Below, in pieces: positions 25,999-34,616 of a stretch of 64,000 nt of DNA. Both the position numbers and the translations under genes were made by a program. The notes under the pieces were generated by a model. It ran no database searches. It was not told the DNA's origin and saw only the letters and a list, made by a program, of their open reading frames with translations. The first letter of the stretch is position 1. Each line of letters opens with the position of its first letter. Source of the DNA: JAOSJT01 sp035362335 (GTDB lineage: Bacteria; Bacteroidota; Ignavibacteria; SZUA-365); contig DAOSDL010000003.1 of NCBI GenBank assembly GCA_035362335.1, positions 124,001 to 188,000 of the forward strand. The letters run 5' to 3'.

Positions 25999-28695
25999 AG
26001 CGTCGGTCTCCTTGCCACCTCCGCCGCGCTCCACATCGATGAGCGCGAGCATCACACGGATTTCCGCATAGCTGATTTCATCGCGCACCACCGCCTTGAT
26101 GCGCTTGAGATTGCTGTCGCGTACGCTGCGCAGCGCCTTGCGAATGTCGCTTTGATGTGCCTGGGGAATCAGCGCGTCCATCGGCAATTGCACGCCGCGA
26201 CGGATCAATTCCGAGAGTTGATTGGACACCGTGCCCTCGGTCAGATTGCGCTCGGCGGCGATGTCGGCCAGGGACAGTCCGCGTCCGGCGGCTTCCCAGG
26301 TGGCACGCAGCTGCGCCGAGAGTTGGCGCACGGCGCTGTTGTCCTTGCGCAACGCCGCATTCATCCGTTGCTCGTGCAAATGCTCGTGAATGGTGGCCAA
26401 CATTTCTCGCCCGCATTTTTCAAATGTCACCGGTCCCAGTCCTTCGATGCGCAGGCACTCTTCGCGCGTCGCGGGTTGTCTGTTGGCAAGCTCGCGCAGT
26501 ACGCGGTCGGGCACGAGCACATGCGACGGGAGATTGCGTTGCGCGGCCAGGCGACGGCGCGTGGCGCGCAAGGCCTGATACAGCGCAGCGTCTTTCACAG
26601 GCACGGTCGAGGCCTCTTCGGGCGACGGCAATTCCATAGCGGGCACGTTGTAGCCCAGCACCGCGCGACCGGCCTCGGTGAGAATGATGGACGGACGCAC
26701 GCTGTCGGTTTTTCCCAGCCACCCCAATCCCAGCAACGCGTCGATGGCCTCGAGCACCACGGCACGGTCGAAGTGCTTGAGCCGTCCGTAGCTCGCCGCC
26801 GTGTGCAGGTTGTACTGGGTGATGCGCTGGGATTTGGCGCCGCGCAGAATGTCGGCGATCACCAGCCGGCCAAAGCGTCCGCCGGTTTCCGCGACGCAAT
26901 GGAGAATGAAGCGCTGCCCCTCGGCCAGCACCGCGGCGGATTGATCCTCGACCAGGCGAACCAGTTGTCCGGTGCACACATCGCAGGTGCCGCAGCTGTC
27001 CTGCACGTCCTTTTCACCGAAGTAGCCGAGAATCATATTGCGGCGGCAGGTGTCGCCGAGAATGTAATGCTCCATGGCCCGCAGCTTTTCCATCTGATGC
27101 TGCATGCGGCGCTCGATGGCCGTGTAATCGATGTGCAGATGCTGCGCCGGGACACGCTGCCCTAGCAGCACGATACCGGAACCACGCTGCCCCGGCGTGT
27201 AGTCGATGATGCGGTCGCGCTGAAGCTGACGGAGAATGGATTGCAGGTCCGAAGCGCCGATGTCCAGCCCGGCCATCAGCTTCTCCATGTCCAGATCCTC
27301 CGCCTCGTCGCCGAAGGCCGAACTCTGCACCGTGCGCAGCAAACCGATCACCACCGACTGTTGCATGGCTTCGGCGCCATCGATCAGCCATTGCCGTAAT
27401 TCGTCCGGCCCGAGCAGGAAGCGCACGGCGCTGTTGGTCCAGCTGTCGTTGATGCGCCGGATGTACCCCTCGCGCTCCAGCACTTCGAAAGCGCCGCGCA
27501 CCGCCGCCTCGCTGATGCTGCCCAGCCGCGCGGCCACCGACGACGCGCTTTCGGTGAGCAAGTCGGTGTACACCTGTCCCTCCTGCGTCCCGGCGATGCG
27601 ATGCAACTCGGCGTACACTTTCTGAATGACAGCCTTGTCGGGAAAGGTATTGCGGATAAAGAATTCCGGAAGCCCCCGGTCCTTCGGGTGGTACATGAGC
27701 ACGCACTCGCTCGCCTGGCCGTCGCGTCCCGCGCGTCCCGCTTCCTGATAGTACTGCTCGATGGTGCTGGGCATGTCGTGATGCAGCACGAAGCGCACAT
27801 CGGATTTGTCGATGCCCATGCCGAAGGCGGTCGTGGCCACGATCACCCGTGTGGCGCCGCGCATGAAGCGCTCCTGCACCTGTGCTCTGTCCTGCGAGTC
27901 GAGACCGGCATGATAGGCCTCGGCGGCCACACCGTGGCGTTGCAGCATGCCAGCGATTTCTTCCACATTGTTGCGCGTGCCGGCGTACACAATGCCGCAG
28001 CGCGGACCCTCGCAGCGGCGCAGGATTTCCTCGCGCTTGTTCACCCCTTGCAGCACACGGAAGGCCAGATTTTCGCGATTGAAACCGCGCACAATGATCT
28101 CGGGATCAACCAGGGCGAGCTGCTGCTGAATGTCGAGACGCACGTCGGGCGTGGCCGTGGCCGTCAACGCCACCACCTGCGGACGTCCGAGTTGCTCGAT
28201 GGCCTCTTTCAACCGCTGATAACTCGGTCGGAAATCGTGACCCCACTCGCTGATGCAATGCGCCTCGTCCACAGCGAGCATGGTTACATGCGTCTGCACG
28301 ATGGAGGCGATGAATTGCCGGCTTTCGAAGCGCTCGGGTGCGACATACATCAATTTGTACCAGTGGTTTTTCGCCTTTTCCATGCGCGCCTGGGCCTCGC
28401 GCACGTCGATGACGGAATTGATGTATGTGGCGGGAATATTCACCCGCTGCAGCGCAGCCACCTGATCCTGCATCAGCGATATCAGCGGCGACACCACGAT
28501 GGTCAGGCCATCGCGCAGCAGCGCCGGAATCTGGTAACAGATCGATTTGCCGCCACCGGTGGGCATGATGGCGAGAGTGTCCCTGCCCGACAGGATGGTG
28601 CGCACGATATGATCCTGTCCGGGCCGGAAGCCGGGATAGCCGAAATGCTTCTGCAAGGCCTGCACGGCCTCGTCAAACGTGGGTTGCTGTGCCAT
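25984..28695 (-). CDS. recQ: ATP-dependent DNA helicase RecQ with C-terminal HTH domain
   Basis: A 903-residue 3'-5' helicase for recombination and replication-fork repair. Motif 0 is FGYPGFRPGQ, Walker A MPTGGGKS with K50, motif II VDEAHCISEWGHDFRPSY, and the arginine-finger region QEAGRAGRDGQ. The RecQ zinc-binding part (GDTCRRNMILGYFGEKDVQDSCGTCDVC), winged-helix and HRDC (LRATRRRLAAQRNLPSHVLV) follow, then a terminal helix-turn-helix region (LSLADIAAERNLTEGTVSNQL) as in longer RecQ proteins. A roughly 200-residue stretch between the helicase core and the zinc region is longer than in E. coli RecQ (609). ATG 28695 has GGGGAG seven bases before it. Confidence 0.93.
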   Translation of the reverse strand: MAQQPTFDEAVQALQKHFGYPGFRPGQDHIVRTILSGRDTLAIMPTGGGKSICYQIPALLRDGLTIVVSPLISLMQDQVAALQRVNIPATYINSVIDVREAQARMEKAKNHWYKLMYVAPERFESRQFIASIVQTHVTMLAVDEAHCISEWGHDFRPSYQRLKEAIEQLGRPQVVALTATATPDVRLDIQQQLALVDPEIIVRGFNRENLAFRVLQGVNKREEILRRCEGPRCGIVYAGTRNNVEEIAGMLQRHGVAAEAYHAGLDSQDRAQVQERFMRGATRVIVATTAFGMGIDKSDVRFVLHHDMPSTIEQYYQEAGRAGRDGQASECVLMYHPKDRGLPEFFIRNTFPDKAVIQKVYAELHRIAGTQEGQVYTDLLTESASSVAARLGSISEAAVRGAFEVLEREGYIRRINDSWTNSAVRFLLGPDELRQWLIDGAEAMQQSVVIGLLRTVQSSAFGDEAEDLDMEKLMAGLDIGASDLQSILRQLQRDRIIDYTPGQRGSGIVLLGQRVPAQHLHIDYTAIERRMQHQMEKLRAMEHYILGDTCRRNMILGYFGEKDVQDSCGTCDVCTGQLVRLVEDQSAAVLAEGQRFILHCVAETGGRFGRLVIADILRGAKSQRITQYNLHTAASYGRLKHFDRAVVLEAIDALLGLGWLGKTDSVRPSIILTEAGRAVLGYNVPAMELPSPEEASTVPVKDAALYQALRATRRRLAAQRNLPSHVLVPDRVLRELANRQPATREECLRIEGLGPVTFEKCGREMLATIHEHLHEQRMNAALRKDNSAVRQLSAQLRATWEAAGRGLSLADIAAERNLTEGTVSNQLSELIRRGVQLPMDALIPQAHQSDIRKALRSVRDSNLKRIKAVVRDEISYAEIRVMLALIDVERGGGGKETDASGTP

Positions 28696-28803
28696 GTGTT
28701 TCTCCCCAGTAAACGAAAAGGTGGAATGATTTCCAATGCCCGCGGTCACGCCAGCCGCTCCCCGTGCGCGCGCAGCGTGCTTCGCGCACCGCGGCTGGTC
28801 CCG

Positions 28804-29184
28804 CTATTGCAGTGCTTCCGCTTCCGCCTGTGCGGCGTAATACGGAGCGAGTTCGTTGGACATGAATTTTGTCACCGCCACGATCACTCCGAGATCATCC
28901 ATGTAGCCGATGAGCGGCGCCAGATCGGGAATGGCATCGAGTGGCGAAATGAAATACAGCAATGCCGCCACGACGATGGTCTTGCGCTGCCAGGGCACAC
29001 GGTCGTCCATGAAATAGCGGAACAATGCCAGAAGATCCTGGGCGAAACGCAGCTTGGTGCCGACGGTTTCGAGCTTGCGCTCGAATTGCTCCGACACCTT
29101 CCGCGATTGACGCCGGTACACTTTCTCGTCGATCTCTCCGGAGATATCGTAGCCCTCGAAGAATTGGTCCAGTTCCTTGTCCAT
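28804..29184 (-). CDS. YkvA-like DUF1232 membrane protein
   Basis: A 126-residue protein with the DUF1232 signature RKTIVVAALLYFISPLDAIPDLAPLIGYMDDLGVI. A hydrophobic helix of about 20 residues suggests membrane association; the charged N-terminal third (FEGYDISGEIDEKVYRRQSRKV) may be helical and cytoplasmic. The family is common and has no established function. ATG 29184 follows GGGGGTGG closely; the reading extended to 29253 has no support. It lies 108 bp upstream of the recQ start on the same strand and might share its transcript, but the gap shows no element. Confidence 0.8.
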   Translation of the reverse strand: MDKELDQFFEGYDISGEIDEKVYRRQSRKVSEQFERKLETVGTKLRFAQDLLALFRYFMDDRVPWQRKTIVVAALLYFISPLDAIPDLAPLIGYMDDLGVIVAVTKFMSNELAPYYAAQAEAEALQ

Positions 29185-29301
29185 GCCACCCCCGGCTCGT
29201 AAGTGATATTCGATGACAATGTGGTAAAAATAGCGCCGTGTCCGGCACAACACAAGGGCAAATCCCGTCCCGACTCCAGCAGGCGCCGGAGCCGCTCGGG
29301 C

Positions 29302-29940
29302 CTACTCGAGGGGGAAACCGATGGCGATGCTGATGCGGCTCGGAACGCAGGTGATGCGCTGTCCCGGTGTGAGTATGGCCGGATGCGCGCAGCACAGTTT
29401 ATGCGTGCAAGGCGCGTCCACCACCACAAGGCGCTGCCGGGCCACCACCACACGCAGGGGACCGAGCGCTCCCTCGATTTCGTAGCGGCCGTCCTCGGCG
29501 AGCGGGATGGAGTTTACCAGCGCATTGTTGTAAAACACATCGGCGCTGCGGCTGAAAGCGGGAATGCTGTTCACGAAGCGAAGCAGCACAGGATCGGTTT
29601 GCGGCTCGTGCAGCGCGAGTTCCTCCTCGAGCATGCGCAGCGAGGCGTAGAACAGCGACGCGCCATCGCGGTAATCGCGCAAGGTGTGCTGTTCGAAAAG
29701 CACGATGCCGCCGCTGTGTATTCCCGACAGGCGGCTCTGTTTCAGGCGGATGAGAGAACCCGCGAAATGCTCTGTTAATTGCTCCTCCACCAGGCGCTCG
29801 GCCACTTCGGGCTTGTCGCTGAGAATGGACACGTCCAGCAGCACCGGACGGAATTGCTTGCGCAGCATTTCGGGCGCGGCTTTGTGCGCGCTGTCCTTCA
29901 TGCGCAGAAAGCCGAGCCGCATGAATTCGCGTCTATCCAC
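29302..29940 (-). CDS. NusG-domain-II protein with Tat-like N-terminus
   Basis: A 212-residue protein. The C-terminal 60 residues (GRYEIEGALGPLRVVV, then CTHKLCCAHPAILTPGQRITCVPSRISIAI) match the NusG domain II fold with its conserved cysteines (CxxxxCC and a later C). The first residues, MDRREFMRLGF, imitate a twin-arginine signal, but no long hydrophobic core follows, so export is doubtful. The middle (about 30-150) is unrecognised. Its ATG overlaps the end of the upstream propeller gene by 8 bp, so the two are probably made together. The cysteines could hold a metal or form disulfides. Function unknown. Confidence 0.65.
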   Translation of the reverse strand: MDRREFMRLGFLRMKDSAHKAAPEMLRKQFRPVLLDVSILSDKPEVAERLVEEQLTEHFAGSLIRLKQSRLSGIHSGGIVLFEQHTLRDYRDGASLFYASLRMLEEELALHEPQTDPVLLRFVNSIPAFSRSADVFYNNALVNSIPLAEDGRYEIEGALGPLRVVVARQRLVVVDAPCTHKLCCAHPAILTPGQRITCVPSRISIAIGFPLE

Positions 29941-31183
29941 CGTCGTCCTCCTCTTCTTCCCCGCAACTCACACAGAAGTTCGCTCCCACGCGTTCGCCGG
30001 GATAGCGGAGCCATTGACCCATGATGCGGAACCGCCCGCCTTCGCCCTGATGCCACAGGATGAGCGCGTAGCCGTCGACGTCCATACTGAGCGCGGGCAC
30101 CTTGCGCGCAATCCTGTCCTCGCGATCGTTGATGCGCAGGTTGCCGCCCAGCGGCGCGCCGTCGCGGGCGAAGACCTGCGCGTACACATCACCGCGCTGA
30201 TTGCCGGGCGCGTTGCGATAATCCTCCCAGCAGCACAGCACATGGCCCCGTCCATCGCTGTCCGTCACCGGCAGGCGCTGCCATTGCTCGCCTGTGTCGT
30301 CGTTGATGCGCCGCGCGGGCGACAGACATCCATCGCGCACGCTCACGAGGCGCCGGTAAATGTTGCTGTGTCCCTCGCGATAATCCTTCCAGAACACCAT
30401 GGCGCTGTCGGCCGACATCCACACTGCGGATGCCAGCGTGGTCATGGCCTTGCGTTGCGCCGAATCCAGCAGCGCATTGCGCGCAACTCCCTGCGCATCG
30501 ATAGTGGTGTAGTAGAATTTCCACGCCTGGTCCACGCGGTTGTCCGACCACACCGCCAGCACGGCATCACCATTGTCACGCGAAGCGCGGGGCACACCCT
30601 GCAGGGCCCGCGTACTGTCGTCGTTCACGCGCCAGGCCTCGCCGCGCGGCAAACCCTGCGCATCCAGACGTCGGCAATACACATCGAAGTTGCCGTTGCG
30701 GAAATCCTGCCACAGCGCCAGCACGCCATGCGCATCGCGTTGCAGCACGGGGGCCATGGTGTTGGTCGGGTGATCATCGAGCAACCCGGGCTCCGTCGCT
30801 TCTCCGTCGCGGTCGACACGCGCAAGCCAGACACGGCGATGCGACTCCTCGTTGCGCTGCCAGGCCAGCAACACGCTGTGTTCGTCGAGCCAGGCCACGG
30901 AGGGACGCACATCCTCGACTCCCTCGCCCGGATCACTGATATCGAACACCTGAACATGTTCGCGCTGGCCCCGCCGCAGGAAGCAGGCGCGCAGGCGCGT
31001 GGCATCGTCGCCGCGCTCGGACCAGACCACGAAGAAGTCGCCGTGGCCATTATCGTCCACGCACACATGCCAGGCATTGCCTCGGGCAGTGGATGCGGCG
31101 CGCGCGTCGGCATCCTCCTCCTGCGCCACGAGGCGCGGAGCGAGCAGCAGCAACAGCGGGATGAACAGTGTGACGATGCGCAT
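29933..31183 (-). CDS. secreted propeller-like protein with acidic C-terminal tail
   Basis: A 416-residue exported protein: signal peptide MRIVTLFIPLLLLLAPRLVA, cleaved before QEED, then six or seven repeats of a W-x-D/E-x-R pattern (VVWSERGDD, LAWQRNEES, LWQDFRNGN, VWSDNRVDQ, FWKDYREGH, CWEDYRNAP), each followed by a VDxDG-like strand; this suggests a six- or seven-bladed beta-propeller. The end is CVSCGEEEEDDGG, a CxxC plus an acidic tail, and there is no T9SS sorting domain. No ribosome site is clear at 31183. It is translationally coupled to the NusG-domain-II gene. Function unknown. Confidence 0.7.
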   Translation of the reverse strand: MRIVTLFIPLLLLLAPRLVAQEEDADARAASTARGNAWHVCVDDNGHGDFFVVWSERGDDATRLRACFLRRGQREHVQVFDISDPGEGVEDVRPSVAWLDEHSVLLAWQRNEESHRRVWLARVDRDGEATEPGLLDDHPTNTMAPVLQRDAHGVLALWQDFRNGNFDVYCRRLDAQGLPRGEAWRVNDDSTRALQGVPRASRDNGDAVLAVWSDNRVDQAWKFYYTTIDAQGVARNALLDSAQRKAMTTLASAVWMSADSAMVFWKDYREGHSNIYRRLVSVRDGCLSPARRINDDTGEQWQRLPVTDSDGRGHVLCCWEDYRNAPGNQRGDVYAQVFARDGAPLGGNLRINDREDRIARKVPALSMDVDGYALILWHQGEGGRFRIMGQWLRYPGERVGANFCVSCGEEEEDDGG

Positions 31184-31276
31184 ACGGGAAAATACTGTTC
31201 GCAACGCTACGATGACAATGCCCACGCCGCTGGCGCACATTGCGTGCGAAATTAAGGAGAGCGAGGTCGTTTCGGG

Positions 31277-31308
31277 TTGCGGTGCATGCGGGCGCGGTGC
31301 TATGTTTG
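31277..31308 (+). promoter_or_regulatory. predicted promoter of the ferredoxin gene
   Basis: TTGCGG (31277-31282), an 18-bp spacer and TATGTTTG (31301-31308) match the Bacteroidota TTG / TAnnTTTG arrangement, 59 bp before the ferredoxin ATG. Confidence 0.5.
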
Positions 31309-31367
31309 TAGAGCACGACGTGCACCGTGCAAGGTAGCAAACCTCAATTTTCAGAAAGGTACCTGAC

Positions 31368-31598
31368 ATGATCGTTATCACGGATGATTGCATCAATTGC
31401 AACGCCTGCATCGATGAATGCCCCAGCAACGCGATTTACGCTGCCGGTGAGTCCTATGTGGTGAACGGTGAGACGCGCGCGCCGATGTCGGAAGACATCA
31501 CGTTCAGCGTTCCCGAGCTCTGCACCATGTGCGAGGGCTATTCCGATTCTCCGTCCTGCATCGATGTGTGTCCTTCCGACGCAATCATCAATCAGTAA
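31368..31598 (+). CDS. 2[4Fe-4S] ferredoxin
   Basis: A 76-residue electron carrier with two cluster-binding cysteine sets: CINCNACIDECP near the N-terminus and CTMCEGYSDSPSCIDVCP near the C-terminus. The second set has an eight-residue insertion between its second and third cysteine, as in Allochromatium-type (long) ferredoxins with two low-potential clusters. AAAGGT lies about eight bases before the ATG. It stands alone with its own promoter and terminator, divergent from the propeller gene. Its redox partners are not in the window. Confidence 0.93.
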   Translation: MIVITDDCINCNACIDECPSNAIYAAGESYVVNGETRAPMSEDITFSVPELCTMCEGYSDSPSCIDVCPSDAIINQ

Positions 31599-31626
31599 GC
31601 ACGTACTCGCGTCCCGGCGCGAACGG

Positions 31627-31658
31627 AGCGGAGGGCCTCGCCCTCCGCTTTCTTTTTT
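31627..31658 (+). terminator. intrinsic terminator after the ferredoxin gene
   Basis: A 10-bp stem AGCGGAGGGC/GCCCTCCGCT with a CTC loop, followed by TTTCTTTTTT. It lies 29 bp after the ferredoxin stop and isolates it from the carotenoid operon. Confidence 0.85.
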
Positions 31659-31856
31659 GCTGAAGGGGAGAAACACACGCACGTCGCTGGTCGTCCACTG
31701 CGGCTTCGCCTGCGCCGCCGCGTACCAGCGGCGCCTTCATCCGCGCGCCACGCGGAGGGAGTTCGCGGCGAAAGAGTTCCGGGAATTATTTCATCCGCGC
31801 GTCGGTTGCATGGGAGTCGCATCGACACAACAACATCGAAACCACACTCGCGGCGT

Positions 31857-32165
31857 ATGCACCATTTCGTGTACATTGCACTCATACTTTTCATCGGACT
31901 GCCGTTTTTGTTCAAGATGAACGATCCCGCCCTGCCGTTGCGCGGGCGGAAACGCGACGCTCTCCTGGCCATGGCCCTGGTGGCATTTCCCTTCCTCGTG
32001 TGGGATGTTGCGGTCACTGCGGCGGGTCACTGGAGTTTCTCCGCGAAGTACACCATGGGCGTTACGCTGATCAACCTTCCCATCGAGGAAGTGCTGTTTT
32101 TCGTTGTCGTCCCCCTGACCGGCATTCTGGTCTGGGAAACAATCGGCTGGCTGTTGAAGCAATGA
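31857..32165 (+). CDS. crtYc: lycopene cyclase subunit, CrtYc type
   Basis: A 102-residue integral membrane protein with three hydrophobic helices and the lycopene-cyclase-domain signature NLPIEEVLFF in the third. In heterodimeric cyclases this subunit works with a CrtYd partner to form the beta-ionone ring of gamma- or beta-carotene. ATG 31857 (MHHFVYIALIL) starts directly before the first helix; the longer reading from 31806 adds 17 polar residues. No ribosome site is evident. The stop overlaps the next ATG (ATGA). This is the first gene of a seven-gene carotenoid operon. Confidence 0.82.
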   Translation: MHHFVYIALILFIGLPFLFKMNDPALPLRGRKRDALLAMALVAFPFLVWDVAVTAAGHWSFSAKYTMGVTLINLPIEEVLFFVVVPLTGILVWETIGWLLKQ

Positions 32166-32476
32166 CGTACACTACCCTCGCCCTCATTGCCGCCGCTGTC
32201 GCGGTGCTGCTGGATCTCGTGCTGCTGCGTACGCGCGTACTGCTGACGAAGCGCTATTGGCTGTTCTTCGGCGTGATGACGGTGTTTTTTCTCGTGGTGA
32301 ATGGAATTCTCACCGCCCTCCCGGTTGTTGAATACTCGTCTCATGCAATCATCGGGGTACGGCTGTACACCATTCCCATCGAGGATATCGCGTACATGTT
32401 TGCCCTTGTCACACCCACGATCGCGATGTACGAGCGTCTCGGACGCTCACGGCGCGAAGGGAATTCCACCACGTAA
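32162..32476 (+). CDS. crtYd: lycopene cyclase subunit, CrtYd type
   Basis: A 104-residue membrane protein with three helices and the second cyclase signature TIPIEDIAYMF, partner of the preceding subunit. The ATG at 32162 overlaps the upstream stop, the arrangement expected for an obligate heterodimer. Whether the enzyme cyclises one or both ends of lycopene cannot be read from sequence, but the tail-modifying genes downstream (CruF-like, CrtD-like, glycosyltransferase) fit a monocyclase leaving one open end. A short basic C-terminus (RSRREGNSTT) is cytoplasmic by the positive-inside rule. Confidence 0.82.
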   Translation: MTYTTLALIAAAVAVLLDLVLLRTRVLLTKRYWLFFGVMTVFFLVVNGILTALPVVEYSSHAIIGVRLYTIPIEDIAYMFALVTPTIAMYERLGRSRREGNSTT

Positions 32477-32497
32477 CTCCATCGGCGAGACGGAACC

Positions 32498-33484
32498 ATG
32501 TTGATTCAATCACCCAATGCGGATGCGGGCCTGGAGCTGGTGGCGGCTCGTCAATACGTGCAGACATTGACGCGCACCTATTCCAAGAGCTTTTACCTCG
32601 CCACGCAGTTCATGCCCCGCGAGCGGCGCGACGATGTGTACGCGGTGTACGGCTTCTGCCGTTACAGCGACAACATCGTGGACTCGCCCCGCGAGCGCAA
32701 GCGCGACCTTGTCCAGCGCGAAGTGGACGCCTGGCGCGAGGAATTGCTTACCGCCTATGCCAGCGGCGAATCGCAGCATCCCGTGCTGGCAACCTTCGTG
32801 CGCACCATGCATCGCAAGGACATTCCCTTGCAGCTCGCGCTCGAACTCATCGAGGGCGTGGAAATGGATCTCCGCTACGATCGCTACGAGAGTTTCGACG
32901 AACTGAAGCGCTTCTGTTACCACGTGGCATCGGTTGTGGGGTTGATGATGACGCATGTGTTCGGCTACAGCGATCGCTACGCTTTTCCCTACGCCGAGGC
33001 GCTCGGCATTGCCATGCAACTCACCAACATATTGCGCGATGTGGACGAGGATTGGCGTCTGCGCGGCAAGGTGTATTTGCCGCTGGATGAAATGCGCGGT
33101 TTCGGTGTGGATGTGGACGACATAGCGCGGCGCCGCCTGCATCCCGCGATGCGCGACTTCCTGCGCGCGCAGGTCGAGCGTGCCCACGCGTACTTCGAAT
33201 ACGCCGATCACGGCATACCGCTGCTGCACAGTGAGGGACGGACGGCGGTGCGTGCCGCATCCACGCTGTATCGCGGCATACTGCGGCAAATCGAAAGCGC
33301 GGACTACGACGTGTTTCAGCGGCGGCCAGTGGTGCCGCGATTGCGCAAATTCGGTGCGCTGGCATCCATGACGTTGCGCCTGGCGATGCGCCATGGTGAG
33401 GGCGGCGACTTGCTGGCTGCGCATGCCGCAGCCGTGGCGCCCCCGATGTCCGCGCTGAGCCATCTCACTTCCCCCGGAAAATAA
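32498..33484 (+). CDS. crtB: 15-cis-phytoene synthase
   Basis: Joins two geranylgeranyl diphosphates into phytoene. The 328-residue protein has both aspartate-rich motifs: D58-N-I-V-D62 in FCRYSDNIVD and D181-V-D-E-D185 in LTNILRDVDEDW, plus the YSKSFYLA start of the substrate pocket and KVYLPLDEM. Squalene or dehydrosqualene synthases share the fold, but the neighbours (CrtI-type desaturase, lycopene cyclase) indicate phytoene. It begins 21 bp after crtYd and ends 7 bp before the glycosyltransferase start, in the middle of the operon. The C-terminal 40 residues are poorly conserved, as usual. Confidence 0.95.
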   Translation: MLIQSPNADAGLELVAARQYVQTLTRTYSKSFYLATQFMPRERRDDVYAVYGFCRYSDNIVDSPRERKRDLVQREVDAWREELLTAYASGESQHPVLATFVRTMHRKDIPLQLALELIEGVEMDLRYDRYESFDELKRFCYHVASVVGLMMTHVFGYSDRYAFPYAEALGIAMQLTNILRDVDEDWRLRGKVYLPLDEMRGFGVDVDDIARRRLHPAMRDFLRAQVERAHAYFEYADHGIPLLHSEGRTAVRAASTLYRGILRQIESADYDVFQRRPVVPRLRKFGALASMTLRLAMRHGEGGDLLAAHAAAVAPPMSALSHLTSPGK

Positions 33485-33491
33485 GCCGCGC

Positions 33492-34616
33492 ATGTCGCCG
33501 ATTTTCGCCGGCATCACTGTCGTGCTCGCCCTGCTTGTTCTGGTGACCGCGGTCAACATGCTCTGGGGACCGTTCCTTGCGAAGCGTCGTCCCGGCGCCT
33601 CGCCGCAACCTTCGCTCAGCATCTGCATTCCAGCACGCAACGAAGAAGCCAGCATCGGACAACTGCTTTCGTCCCTCCAGCCCTTCGTTCGCCCCGACAT
33701 GGAGATTCTCGTCCTCGACGACCACTCCACCGACGGTACGGCGCAGGTGCTCCGTGGACATGAACCGCTGCTTCCCACGCTGCGTCTGCTGCAAGGCGCG
33801 TCCCTGCCGACCGGTTGGACGGGCAAGAACTGGGCCTGTCATCAGCTTGCGCAGCAGGCGCGCGGCGAGGTGCTGCTGTTTGTGGATGCGGATGTGTGGC
33901 TGGAGAGCGACGCGCTCGGTGCAACGCTGGATGCGCTGCGGAATTACCGCGCCGATGCCTTGTCGGCTTTTCCGCGGCAGCAGCTTGACGGTGTGGTGAG
34001 CAAAGCCGTAGTGCCCATCATGGACTTACTGCTCTATGCTTTTCTTCCCTTGCAATTGGTGCATCGCACGCGCGCCCGCTCACTTGCGGCGGCCAACGGA
34101 CAATGGATCGCTTTTCGACGTTCGTGCTACGAGGCCATCGGTGGCCACGCGGGGTTGCGAAGCGAGGTGGTGGAAGACATTGCCCTGGCCCGCGCGGTGA
34201 AGCAGCATGGGTTCCGCATGTTGCTCACCTCCGGTGTGGGTATGCTGCGTTGCCGCATGTATCGCTCACCCGGCGAGGTGTTGCGGGGATTTTCCAAGAC
34301 CTTTTTCGCCGCCTTTGATTTTCGCGCGATGGCCTTCGTCCCCATGCTGCTGTTCATGCTGCTGGTGTTTGTCCTGCCTTTCATCTGGCTGGCCATCGAT
34401 GCGCGGGTGCTCATCTTGACAGCAATCGGCCTGAATGTTTTATTGCGAACATTCATGTCCATACGGTTACGGCACGGTTGGCTGTCCGTGATCCTTCACC
34501 CATTCGGCATACTCGGAGCAGTAGGCATAGGCATGCATGCAATCTGGCAGCGCTACAGACGGGGCAGTGTGATCTGGAAGGATCGCGCAATACCCGTGGG
34601 AGATCGCACGCGATGA
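33492..34616 (+). CDS. family 2 glycosyltransferase, carotenoid (CruC/CruG-like)
   Basis: A 374-residue membrane glycosyltransferase: an N-terminal helix (about 5-27), the GT-A core with SICIPARNEEASIG, LDDHSTDGT, GWTGKNWACHQ and D132-A-D134, then SEVVEDIALARAVKQHG and three C-terminal helices. The GWTGKNWA motif and topology are typical of GT2 enzymes that glycosylate carotenoid hydroxyls (chlorobactene glucosyltransferase CruC, cyanobacterial CruG, staphylococcal CrtQ). Here the acceptor would be the hydroxyl introduced by the CruF-like protein. The sugar donor is unknown. Its stop overlaps the ATG of the next gene. Confidence 0.82.
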   Translation: MSPIFAGITVVLALLVLVTAVNMLWGPFLAKRRPGASPQPSLSICIPARNEEASIGQLLSSLQPFVRPDMEILVLDDHSTDGTAQVLRGHEPLLPTLRLLQGASLPTGWTGKNWACHQLAQQARGEVLLFVDADVWLESDALGATLDALRNYRADALSAFPRQQLDGVVSKAVVPIMDLLLYAFLPLQLVHRTRARSLAAANGQWIAFRRSCYEAIGGHAGLRSEVVEDIALARAVKQHGFRMLLTSGVGMLRCRMYRSPGEVLRGFSKTFFAAFDFRAMAFVPMLLFMLLVFVLPFIWLAIDARVLILTAIGLNVLLRTFMSIRLRHGWLSVILHPFGILGAVGIGMHAIWQRYRRGSVIWKDRAIPVGDRTR

